Source: Streptomyces vietnamensis
Lineage (GTDB): Bacteria > Actinomycetota > Actinomycetes > Streptomycetales > Streptomycetaceae
Length of the DNA: 64,000 nucleotides
Assembly (NCBI RefSeq): GCF_000830005.1
Contig: NZ_CP010408.1
Coordinates: forward strand, 186,001-250,000
Reading direction: 5' to 3'
The notes below the pieces were generated by a model that saw only the letters and a list, made by a program, of their open reading frames with translations, did no database searches and was not told where the DNA came from. Positions within the stretch are counted from its first letter, which is position 1. Every line of letters starts with the position of its first letter. Below, piece after piece: positions 9,127 to 18,700 of this stretch. A program made the position numbers and the translations under genes.

Positions 9127-10528
9127 TAGTGCTTCGTTAGGTTCTCAGTCTGGTTCTGTTGCGGGGTAGGCGTCGGCCGCAGGTGGTGCAGGTGCCGGTC
9201 CAGCACTGCAGCAGGTCCTGGAGGGCGTCGAGGACCTGGTAGAGCGTCAGGCCGGCGTGTGTGCTTTTGGGTCGAGCCGCCGCAGGGTGAGGAAGGCCTG
9301 GGCGGCGGTGACGAGGGTGACGTGATGATGCCAGCCACGCCAGGTCCGGCCTTCGAAATGGTCCAGGCCCAGGCCGTGTTTGAGTTCGCGGTAGTCGTGT
9401 TCGATGCGCCAGCGCATCTTCGCCCAGCGGACCAGGTCGGCGATGGGTGTGCCGGCGGGCAGGTTGGTCATCCAGTAGCCGGTCGGTTCGTCGGTGTCTT
9501 CGGGCTGTTCGACCAGCAGGGTCCGCAGCGGCAGGACACCGTCCCAGCGGCTGCGTCCTCCGGCCTGTTCCTGGGCGGTGCGGCAGGCTTCCTTGCCCGA
9601 CGGCCTGACCTCGACCACGGCGAAACGGGAGGTCATCCGGCCCTTGCTGCCCTGCCGCCAGGCGACTTGTTGGAACGAGGTGTCCGGGGTGATGAACGAG
9701 GCCAGGGGCCGGGCCGGCTCGCGATAGCGGGGCAGCGTGGGCGGTCCCAGACCCCCGTAGGCGGGCTGGAACGGCTCGGCCGCGGCCGGGCGGGCGATCT
9801 CCTTGGGGTCGACCGCCATCACATACGACCAGCCGCGTTCCTCCAGCGCGAGCCGGAACGAGACGCTGCGGCCGTAGCCGGCATCGGCCACGATCACCGG
9901 CACCGCCAGGCCCTGCCCTGCCAGCCGGTCCACCAGTCCGAGGGCCAGATGAAGCTTGGAGACGTGCCCGATCCCGTCGGGAACCCCTGCTCTCCTTCGC
10001 CGTCCCTCGTCGTCCGCCCATTCCTCGGGCAGAAACAACTCCCACTCCAGCGGACACGACGCCGTGTCGGTGGCCGCGTGGACGCTGACCGCGACCTGGC
10101 AGTTTGCCCGCTTGCCCAACGTTCCGCAGTACTGTCGGGCCACCCCCACCGAAGCGGTGCCGCACTTGGGGAACGACACATCGTCGATCACCCACACCTC
10201 GGGCGCGATCGCCTCGCTCAATCGCTCGGCGATCCGCCGCCGCACCGGCAGCGGATCCCACGGTGACTGGTTCACGAACTGCTGCAGGGCCTGCATGTTT
10301 CCGTCCGGCAGCCGCTCGGCCATCGGCTGGATCGACTTCCGCCGCCCGTCCAGCATCAGACCCCGCAGATAACACCCGCCCCACCGCCGCTGATCCCGCC
10401 GCGGAAGCGAGGCGAACACATCGGCAACGAACTCCGACAACTCACCCCGGAGCCGTTCCACCTCCCCCAGCCTCATGACCGGAAGATGCCCACCACCAGC
10501 CGAGATCACCCGACGTAACGAAGCACTA
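9127..10528 (-). mobile_element. IS701-family insertion sequence
   Basis: A 1,402-bp element bounded by the 13-bp perfect inverted repeats TAGTGCTTCGTTA (9127) and TAACGAAGCACTA (ending at 10528) and flanked by CTAG on both sides, in line with the YTAR targets known for IS701. It contains a single transposase gene reading leftward. Ends and gene are intact, so it could be active. Confidence 0.85.
9247..10509 (-). CDS. IS701-family transposase
   Basis: A 420-residue DDE transposase filling its element. Recognisable are WVIDDVSFPKCGTASVGVARQYCGTLGKRANCQ (first Asp region), VPVIVADAGYGRSVSFR (second Asp) and WAKMRWRIEHDYRELKHGLGLDHFEGR (catalytic Glu region with the YREXK signature). Length is normal for the family. 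The start is taken as GTG at 10509; ATG at 10476 (MRLGEVERL) is an alternative. No frameshift is seen. It mobilises the element by cut-and-paste with CTAG-type target duplication. Confidence 0.9.
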   Translation of the reverse strand: MISAGGGHLPVMRLGEVERLRGELSEFVADVFASLPRRDQRRWGGCYLRGLMLDGRRKSIQPMAERLPDGNMQALQQFVNQSPWDPLPVRRRIAERLSEAIAPEVWVIDDVSFPKCGTASVGVARQYCGTLGKRANCQVAVSVHAATDTASCPLEWELFLPEEWADDEGRRRRAGVPDGIGHVSKLHLALGLVDRLAGQGLAVPVIVADAGYGRSVSFRLALEERGWSYVMAVDPKEIARPAAAEPFQPAYGGLGPPTLPRYREPARPLASFITPDTSFQQVAWRQGSKGRMTSRFAVVEVRPSGKEACRTAQEQAGGRSRWDGVLPLRTLLVEQPEDTDEPTGYWMTNLPAGTPIADLVRWAKMRWRIEHDYRELKHGLGLDHFEGRTWRGWHHHVTLVTAAQAFLTLRRLDPKAHTPA

Positions 10529-10714
10529 CTAGGCGCCCCTCCGCCGTACTCCCCGAAAGGGCTCTCCTGCGGGCTGCGTCATGGCGCTGAGAGGCCCGTA
10601 CCTCGGCGGAGGGACGCGATTGGGCTGATCCAGTGACGGGTTGGGATGTGTCGCTGCAGCCGGGTGGAGGGTGAGATCCGGCAAGCAGCCCAGGTGCGGC
10701 GGTGGGGAGCGTTC

Positions 10715-12699
10715 GTGGCGTACGAAGTGATCAGGATGGAGTTCCAGACGGAGCTCCATGCGCGCTGGTCGGTGTTCTTCGACCATCTGCAGGTGCCATG
10801 GGCGTACGAGCCGGTGACGTTCCACGACGACGAGGGATCACCGTGCACGCCGGCGTTCTGGCTGCCCGAGCAGCGGATCTGGTTCGCGGCCGAGGTGGAA
10901 GCCCCGGTGTGGTGGGACCGGTTCGCGATGGCGGCCGAAGGGCAGGACGAGTGGCTGGACAGGGGTGGCGAGGAGCCCGACTGGTGCCCGCCGGTGGAAG
11001 TTCCGAAGAAGTGGCGCGGCACGACGCTGCTGGCCGAGGGGCCCTTTTTCCCGACGACGTGCCGGGCGTCGACTCGTGGGGGCGCCTGACCCCGTGGGAC
11101 GGGCCCTGGCGGTTGTACGAGAAGAACGGGATGAGCGCCTACGGCGACTCGCTCTACCAGTGGACGATGTGCCCTCAATGCGGTCTTGTCGGTGCCGAGT
11201 TCTGCGGGTACGCCGAGCGTCTGAGCTGCGACTGCCTCGACGACCACGAGCACCGCAAGGTGGCCAACGGCAGCGACGAGCGTCTGCTGGCCGCCTACCA
11301 GGCCGCGCAGTCCGAGACATGGCAGCACGAGGCCCTGGCCGGCACCTGCTCGACCGTGCTGTGGCCGACCGTGCGCGAGGCCCTGATCCGGCAACCCGGT
11401 GCCGCAGCGGCCACGGAGAACTGCGTGGGCGCGTGCTGGCCGGTCGCGCAGCAGCTGTGCCGGGACCAGCGGCATCCGTTCGCCCCCGAGGAGAGCAAGG
11501 CCTTCGGCACGCTGTGCTCAGCCTGCCCGGGATTCGTCTGCGGACGGTGCGGCGAACAGCCGGCGGCCTCGGCCGATGCCCCGTGCCGGACCTGCGAACC
11601 GCTCGTCCTGCTCACCGAGGGCCAGGCCAGGCAACGGCTCAACGTGATGGTGACGAAGCTGTCCACCGCAACGCGCACCCACGGGCGCCACGTCAACACG
11701 ATCATCAACGACTCGAGCGGGGTGAAAACGAGGACAGGGGCCTCACTGACCCAGCTCGGTGCCGCGCTCACCAACGCCGAGCGATGGCTCGATGACCTGT
11801 CGTCCATGCCGGCCGACCTCCACTCCTCCTTCGACGAGGATCCCGACACGCTGCACGGGCCCGAGCTCCGGAAACTCCTCGCCACCTACGTGGGGCCGCT
11901 GTCGGGCATGTCCGGCGAACCGATCCCCGCCGTCCAGATCCGGCTGAACGACTGGATGGGCGTGTCCAGGCGTGCCGAGGCGACGGACGAACAGCTGCGT
12001 GACGCCATCGTCCAGGCCCGGGCCTGGCTGAAGAACCCCGACTCGTACCGCGCCTACACCCATCCCGCGCCGCCGGAGCCCGGCGGCCTGACTGCGCCAA
12101 TCCACACGAAGAACGCCGCCGTGGACTCCTCCTGCAGCCTGTGCGCCACCCCGGTGCCGGCCGGTGAACTCATCGGCCGGATGCCTCGCCCACGGGAGCC
12201 GTACCTGCCCATGGCCTGGCTGTGCACCCACTGCCTGTATCACCGACGGGCCACGCCCCATCTCACCGACGTGTTCCTGCGGATCTTCCACCACACCTTC
12301 AGCGGCAGCAACATCACCCCGCTGAACACCGCCGAGGCCACCCTGCTCCTGGAAGCCCTGCTGACCCTTCCCCTCACAAACGACGACGAGCACCTCCAGG
12401 AGGCGATCACTGCGCTCCGGCAGGGGATCGACGCCGCGGACCCTACGATGCCGTTGAGCTACTATCCGGCCCGCGCCGCCGTGGCCGCCCTCCACGCCGC
12501 GGCGAAACCGCAGGAGACACCGGACAGCGGCACGCCTGTCCTCGCCGCCGTCGCCCAGCACCTGGCCGAGTGGCACCACAACCCCCAGGACATCGACAAG
12601 ATCTCCTACCGCAACCGCACCCTGTGGCGGCAAGCCGTCCTCGAGGCCACCCCCGCCCCCACCGTTCTGTCCCAGCGCGGCGGTCCCTTCTGGGTATGA
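10715..12699 (+). pseudogene. Large zinc-ribbon protein with N-terminal nuclease-like domain, broken by one frameshift
   Basis: The N-terminal part (GTG at 10715, GGGGAG 6 bases upstream) reads MEFQTELHARWSVFFDHL, YEPVTF and TPAFWLP, a pattern common in Streptomyces plasmid proteins and reminiscent of PD-(D/E)XK-type folds. Near 11047, at CCCTTTTTCCCG, the frame changes; the second frame continues with PDDVPGVDSWG, QWTMCPQCGLVGAEF, several Cys pairs (CSACPGFVCGRC) and a C-terminal half paralogous to the gene at 6513-7520. One missing T in the five-T run explains the shift. It may be a real mutation, a sequencing error or, less likely, programmed slippage. Intact length would be about 660 residues. 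Confidence 0.7.
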
Positions 12700-12824
12700 G
12701 CGGCAGCCGACGCCATCGTCCACGCCGCTCGCGCTCTGCCTCTGACAACAGCCGCCCGCGGGCCTCCGCAAGCCGCGCGCAACGGCCTGATCCATCTCAC
12801 CCGACCAGTCTGGAGAGCCATCCG

Positions 12825-13100
12825 ATGCCGTACGACGTCACCCGTGACCTCACCGCCGGCCCCCTCCTCCTGCCCGGCGTCGCCGGATCCGTGGGCGCGG
12901 TCTACTCCAAGCACCGCACGGACAAGCCAGGCTGGGGCGCGGCCGTCGAGCTCCCCGCCGTACTGGAGATCCTCGCCGCCATCACCGTCGGCCAGATCAC
13001 TGCAGCTCAGGCACAGACGGCGTTCGCCCCGTTCCTTGCCCGGCTCGAAGAGTTCGACCGGGAGATGGACCGGCGTCAGGCTCACTTCGACTACAGCTGA
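12825..13100 (+). CDS. Hypothetical 91-residue protein
   Basis: The product begins MPYDVTRDLTAGPLLLPG and ends with a helical segment (EEFDREMDRRQAHFDYS). The ATG at 12825 is preceded by GGAGAG 8 bases upstream. A longer form could start at the ATG at 12696, which overlaps the preceding stop as ATGA, but the added stretch is Arg/Ser-rich and looks non-coding. No known family; probably cotranscribed with the upstream zinc-ribbon gene. Confidence 0.6.
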   Translation: MPYDVTRDLTAGPLLLPGVAGSVGAVYSKHRTDKPGWGAAVELPAVLEILAAITVGQITAAQAQTAFAPFLARLEEFDREMDRRQAHFDYS

Positions 13101-13204
13101 GCTCCCACCCACGGCCGGGACCGGCAGAGTAATCGGACACCGTAGCGCTCGGTCCAGGCCGGTCCTGACTTCCTGCAACACCGCCCTCAGGAGGAGAGCC
13201 CCCG

Positions 13205-14107
13205 ATGCCCGAGAACACCGGGGGAGAGGACGCGAAGAACATCCCCTTCGCGCCGCTCCATGACTACGTACTTGCCCACCCCTGCCCTACCTGCAAGGCC
13301 GTCGCTGGTACACCGTGCGACGCGCCTCGCAAGCAGGCCGCTCTCCAGCGCAAGGACAAAACCGTGAGGCTGCTCGGCCACGAGCCGAAAAGCCATGACC
13401 CATTGCACCTTCTGCACACGCGCCGTCAGGACGTCGGCGCCCGGCACCGCGACCGGGACATCGGAAATGCCCCTGAGGAGGATCGCGTCGCGGGACGGAG
13501 CTACAGCACACTCGGGCAGGGTCCAAACCCGGGCGGCTCTCGGAAGAAGCAGGTGGGTTGGAAGGGCATGGAGCTGTCGACGCGTGCGGCCGCCGTGCTG
13601 GGCGGGTCTCCCGGCGCTGTGAAGTGGCCGTACGGACTGACGCCGGCTGCTCGCTCTTCCTACAAGTCACAGGACGCATACGAGGCTGCGGTACAAGGCC
13701 GACTGGAGGCGCAGGAGCTGCTGGTCGCCTGGGCCGAGGAGCATGGGCTGCGGCAGAGCTCGACGGGCTGCTGCCCCCGGTGGCTGCAGCGATCCTCCTC
13801 CCGTCAGTGCAGGGACGGCGCGTGCACACGCCAGGATCCTCCTGCCCTGGACGCGTACTGGCTGGACCACACGGTGGGCTGGCTGCTCGGCGGCCGTCCG
13901 GCCGTCCTCACCTCGGCGCCGTATCACTTCGAGCACCAGGACCAGGAACGTCTTCGGTGGTGGACGACGCAGGATCCTCTGCTGCGCAGTGCCCGAGGGA
14001 CGGGCTGGTACGGATTCGACACCACGCAGATCGTGGTGTGGCGCGCTGATCTGCTGGAGACGGTCACGCCCCTCGGTCCGGTGCCCCTGACCGAGGCGCC
14101 AGCGTGA
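13205..14107 (+). CDS. Protein with N-terminal single zinc finger of phage/plasmid type
   Basis: A 300-residue protein with a strong ribosome-binding site (AGGAGGAG). Residues about 22-45 contain HPCPTCKAVAGTPCDAP, the CPxC...A..GxPC pattern of small zinc-finger domains found in phage and plasmid DNA-binding proteins. The rest is not recognised: a basic linker near residues 70-120, then a helical region and a Trp-rich C-terminal part (YWLDHTVGWLLGGRPAV, GWYGFDTTQIVVWRADLLE). A DNA-binding role is suggested only by the finger. Confidence 0.65.
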   Translation: MPENTGGEDAKNIPFAPLHDYVLAHPCPTCKAVAGTPCDAPRKQAALQRKDKTVRLLGHEPKSHDPLHLLHTRRQDVGARHRDRDIGNAPEEDRVAGRSYSTLGQGPNPGGSRKKQVGWKGMELSTRAAAVLGGSPGAVKWPYGLTPAARSSYKSQDAYEAAVQGRLEAQELLVAWAEEHGLRQSSTGCCPRWLQRSSSRQCRDGACTRQDPPALDAYWLDHTVGWLLGGRPAVLTSAPYHFEHQDQERLRWWTTQDPLLRSARGTGWYGFDTTQIVVWRADLLETVTPLGPVPLTEAPA

Positions 14108-14218
14108 CTTCACCTGCATGCTGGAGAACCCGACACCATCGGGTGGTGGTCAGCTCTGGGCGTCTGCTCATCTGGCAGTTTGAAGCCTCGACATCCGACC
14201 GGACGCCCCGACTGCCAG

Positions 14219-14767
14219 TTACCGTCTGCTCTGTTCCATCTTGCGGTGCTTGGGGACGGAGCAGAAGGGGTTGTTGCAGATCTCGCCGTTCAGTTTGACT
14301 GCCCTGCAGTACCGCAGGTGCTGCTCGCAGCGGTCAGCTCCAGGGGCGGGCTCCGATGTACAGATCCGCTGCGGCTTCCTGGAGGCAGACGGCTCCGGGT
14401 AGGTACACCGGCCGAGTTCGGCGGCGCGGTCGACTGTGTGCGCCGGGCAGGGTTCCCCTTCTTGCTCGACGGGCTCGACACATAGCACAGGGGTATCGGA
14501 AGTCGGTTTGAGTTCCAGAAGCTCCGCGCAGATCGGCTTGCTCAGCCTCTCGAATCTTCCAGCAAGTCGTTCAAGGTCGGAGCTGTAGGCGCGGGCCACA
14601 CCGGCGAGAGCGTGCAGCATGGAGGACGAAGCCCGTACATGCCAGTCCTGGTAGACGTGCCCGTTGACGTATCCCGGTTCAAGCCGGAGCTTGGCCGCAG
14701 CCATAAGAAGCTCCTCGACCGCCCCCTCTAGGGCTGATTCGACGTGATCGTCGGTCCCGCTGGTCAT
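14219..14767 (-). CDS. Cys-rich hypothetical protein downstream of the SWIM gene
   Basis: A 182-residue protein with a helical N-terminal half (ESALEGAVEELLMAAAKLRL, then LHALAGVARAYSSDLERLAG) and a C-terminal half with eight or more Cys and several His (CEQHLRYC, CNNPFCSVPKHRK), suggesting bound zinc. It follows the SWIM gene by 70 bases on the same strand and is probably the third gene of that operon. The ribosome-binding site is weak. No family recognised. Confidence 0.6.
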   Translation of the reverse strand: MTSGTDDHVESALEGAVEELLMAAAKLRLEPGYVNGHVYQDWHVRASSSMLHALAGVARAYSSDLERLAGRFERLSKPICAELLELKPTSDTPVLCVEPVEQEGEPCPAHTVDRAAELGRCTYPEPSASRKPQRICTSEPAPGADRCEQHLRYCRAVKLNGEICNNPFCSVPKHRKMEQSRR

Positions 14768-14836
14768 CTGGGTTTCTTTCTGTTCGTCGGTCGTCTTAGC
14801 CCTCCACGCGGAACACGCGAAAGAGAGACCCCGCTC

Positions 14837-15757
14837 TCATCGGTGGTGGGTGTCAGTGCCCCCACCGCGGGCGTGGAGAGATGGGTCCCGTGCGGCTGCG
14901 CTACGAGTTCTAGTGAGCCGTTCGCGGAGCTGAGCGATGTCGAGACCGAGGCGGTCAGCGATGTCCGGGAGACGTACGTGGGGGATGCGGGAGGCGAGGC
15001 GGACAGCGTCGTCGTCCCACGCGCACTCGAGCGGCCGACCGGAGAGCAGGAGGCCGGCAGCCTGGGCGGCGGCGTCGGCGACGAGGGCGGGCAGGTGGTC
15101 ACGGCTCGGGATGGGGGGCGGGGACCATGCCGGGGGCGCCGGGGGCTGGTCGGGGATGGTGGGGGAAAGGTCGGGGACGGAGGGCTGGTCGGGGCGTTCG
15201 CGGTGCCAGACCCAGGCGTGGTGTGCCGCGATGTGGTTTTTCGTGGTGGTGACGTTTGTGCTGGGGGCGAGCGCGTCGTGCTGTGGCTCGCGCAGGCCGC
15301 GCAGGATGGCGAGGTCCCCGGGGTGGGTGCGTAGCCGGTCGGTGAAGGCGTGGGCCAGGGCTGCGATGTGGCGGCACGGCGGCATTCCACAAGTGCAGAT
15401 GAAGCGGAGCTCGTCGGCTACAGGCAAGAGAGACACGCCGCCGGTGTGGGCGGGGTCAGCGAGGCACTGGGACAGGTCGGTGCTATCGGCGCCGTGATGG
15501 TTTGGGCACCGCGGGGACGCAGTGTCGAGGATGGCGGCCTGGTCGGCGGGGATGACGGGCAGGGTGATGGCGGCGCGCAGTTCCGCCCGGCTGTTGCGGC
15601 CGGTGATCAGGGCGGTGAGTCGTCCGGGGGCGATCTGGAGGTTTCCGATGCCGCCCGCGTCCATGTCGGCGCGGCCGGTGAGGAAGGTGTCCGGTTGGGT
15701 GATCGCGGCGCGTACAGCGGATTCCCAGCCGGCCGTCCAGAGGCTGTCGCGGTTCAT
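14837..15757 (-). CDS. SWIM zinc-finger protein
   Basis: A 306-residue protein with the SWIM signature CxCx(4)CxH at Cys121, Cys123, Cys128 and His130 (FICTCGMPPCRHIAALAH). A further CPNHH...C stretch near residues 84-98 may add a metal site, and the C-terminal half is Pro-rich with a short HTH-like end (LPDIADRLGLDIAQLRERL). The ATG overlaps the stop of the SNF2 gene (ATGA), so the two are translationally coupled. SWIM domains bind nucleic acid or protein, and SWIM proteins beside SNF2 ATPases are common in actinobacteria. The pair probably acts together on DNA or RNA; the reaction is unknown. Confidence 0.85.
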   Translation of the reverse strand: MNRDSLWTAGWESAVRAAITQPDTFLTGRADMDAGGIGNLQIAPGRLTALITGRNSRAELRAAITLPVIPADQAAILDTASPRCPNHHGADSTDLSQCLADPAHTGGVSLLPVADELRFICTCGMPPCRHIAALAHAFTDRLRTHPGDLAILRGLREPQHDALAPSTNVTTTKNHIAAHHAWVWHRERPDQPSVPDLSPTIPDQPPAPPAWSPPPIPSRDHLPALVADAAAQAAGLLLSGRPLECAWDDDAVRLASRIPHVRLPDIADRLGLDIAQLRERLTRTRSAAARDPSLHARGGGTDTHHR

Positions 15758-18700
15758 CGGCGTGCTCCCAGGGCGATCAGCTCGCAGATCTCGTCGTCGG
15801 TGAGCTCGCTGAGTGTGGAGCTGTCGTTGGTGAGGATGGCGTCGGCCAGGGCCCGCTTGTGCCGGAGGAGTTCATCCACCCGGTCCTCCAGGGTGTTCTC
15901 GGTGGTGAGCTGGTGAACGGTGACGGTGCGGGTCTGGCCGAGGCGGTGCGCCCGGTCGATGGCCTGGCTCTCCTTGGCCGGGTTCCAGGGCCGGTCGAAG
16001 AGGATGACGTGGCTGGCCTGGGTGAGCGTCAGGCCGCTTCCGCCGGCCTTGGCGGTGATGACCATGATCTGGCCGGGCCGGTTCTGGAAGGTGTCGATGA
16101 GCCGTTGACGATCGCGGCCGACGGCGATGTCGCCACTGAAGTAGAGCGGGTTGAGGCCGTGGCTCTGGAGGTGATGGACCAGGAGGCGGGCCATCGACCT
16201 GTACCGGGTGAAGACCAGGCATGACTCGGCCGGGTCGGACAGAACGGGCAGGAGATCGTCCAGCGCGGCGAGTTTCCCCGAGCGGGCCGCGGCTTGTCCT
16301 GGGTCGTAGGACTCGTCAAGCGGCTCGGCGAGGAACTGGCCGGGGGTGTTGCAGATCTTCTGTAGCTGGTCGAAGAGCTTGAACAGCAAGCCTTTGCGCG
16401 CGATGCCCTGGGAGGCGCGGATCTCGCGGAGCGTCGCGTCGGCGACACGCTGGTAGAGAGCGGCTTGTTCGGGGGTCAGGGAGACGATCCGGGGGCGGAG
16501 GACCTTGGGCGGGAGCTCGGGCAGGACGCCCGGGTCGGTCTTGCGCCGGCGCAGCATGAAGGCCTTGAGGAGGCTGGAGAGGCGTTCGGTGAGCTGGGTG
16601 TCGGTGAAGTTGTCCTCGATCGGCTTGCCGAACTGGTCCCGGAAGGTGCGCAGTGCGCCGAACAGCCCCGGGTTGAGCCAGTCCATCAGTGACCAGGCGT
16701 CGGTGAGGCTGTTCTCGACGGGCGTCCCGGTCAGGGCGATTCGGATGCCCGAGGGGAGGCGGCGCATCGCGATCGCCGTGGCCGTCTTGTGGTTCTTGAT
16801 CAGCTGGGCCTCGTCGGAGATGACGAGGTCGAAGGGGTGCGCGGCCAGGATGTCGATGTCGCGGCGGACGGTCTCGTACGTCGTGATCATCAGGGTGCGG
16901 TCCGTCACTGCGTCCAGGGTCCGGTCCGGGCCGTGGTAGCGGACGGTCGGCACCTCGGGCGCGAACCGGTGCACCTCGCGTTCCCAGGTGATCACCATGG
17001 AGGCGGGGCAGACGACGAGGGTGGGTCCGGTGACCTGTCGCCCGTGATCGCGGCGGTGCAGGTGAAGGGCAAGCGCGGTCAGGGACTTACCCAATCCCAT
17101 GTCGTCGGCGAGTAGGGCGCCGAAGCCGGCGTCGGTGGTGTTCGCCAGCCACGCCAGGCCGTGCTTCTGGTAGTCGCGCATGGTGGCCGACAGGCCGCTG
17201 GGGGAGTCCACGGGGGTTGTGCGGGAGCCGTTGCGCAGGAAGTGGACGAGGTCGGCCAGGTCGCCTTCCGCCGCGCACGGGTAGGTGCGGCCTTCGACAC
17301 TGATCTGCCCGGTCAGGGAGGCTCGCAGCGCCTGGTCGGCGGAGACGGACGGCATCGTACGGTCGGCCGCGCGTCGGGCGGTCTCCTCGTCGACGAGGAC
17401 CCACTGGTTGCGGACCTTCGTCAGCGGCACCGCGCTGTGCGCGAGCTGGTCCATCTCGCTGTCGGACAAGTCCTCGTCGGCCAGTGAAATCTGCCAGCGG
17501 CCGTCGAGGACGTCGTCCAGGGCAAACCGGGGGCGGGCTGCGGAGGCCGGGCCAGCGGGGCGGCGCTCCAGGACGGCGCGGGTGCGCAGGCGGTCCGTCC
17601 ACGCATGGTGCCACTCCACGCGAAGCCCAGCCCGTTGCAGTTGCTGGGCGGCCTGCCCCTTCAACAGGACGGCCTCGCCGGCACGCAGGGTGAAGGTGTC
17701 CGGGACGGCCCGCTCCAGGAGCCGTGCGGCCGGTGCCCAGTTGGCTGCCACCCGGTGCAGACGCCGTCGTACCAGCTTCACCAGGTGCAAGTCGGAGGCG
17801 ACCTCGGCGACCGGCCGCCAGGTGCGCTCGTTGGACGTTGGTGCATCCGGCCGACGCAGCCGGAGATCGGCCCAGAGCAGTTCGGTGTCCTGCGGGCTGT
17901 TCTTCTGCGGCGCGCGGATCGACAGCTCCAGCTCCAGCACCTCGTCCGTCGTGCCGGCGCGCAGATCATCGCCCCACTGCACGAGCGCGGGAGCGTGCTG
18001 CTGCCGGGGCACTGAGCTGGTGAAGGGGCCGTGCCCGAGTACGGTCGAGGTACCCGGTCCGCGGAGCATCCCCTCGGCGACGGCGTCGAGGCAAGCACGA
18101 ATTGCGACCTGCGGGGTCCACATCTGATGCGGCTTGCTCTCCGTGACCATGCCACAGTTCGCCGGCGGCACCAGGACGCGCGCAAGCTGCCCGGCCTGGC
18201 CCTCTTCCTCAGCGGTCAGCGGGCCAGCCCGCCATACGTCCGTCCCATCGTCGGACAGGGCCGGGAAGACCCTCCCCGAGGCCACGACGGCCAGGCCCAG
18301 CCGGATCACCTGCCGCCACACCCGGACCGAGAGGGCCTCCTCGCCCGGGTCCTGGGCCTGCGGGATGAGGACGTTCGCCAGCAGCCGCAGCGGAACGTGC
18401 CAGCACTCCACCCTCTGCAGCTGGACTGCGGCCCCGAGAGACGGAAGGACGAGACCGGCTGTGCACGACCGGATCGGACGGTGGACTGTCTCCCGCGCCG
18501 GCAGCCCGTCAGGGCTGTAGACCAGGAACCGGGCGATCCCTCCCTCGATGTCGATAGTGATCTCCGCGCCCCGGCGCAGCCATGCTGCCAGGGCGGTTTC
18601 AGCGGCGTCAGCATCGTCCCGGCGGGCGACTGGTCCCGCGGGGCCGTGCCGTGCGCGGTTGTCGTGGATGTCGGGCACCGGTTCCGCCGGAACGGGCGCG

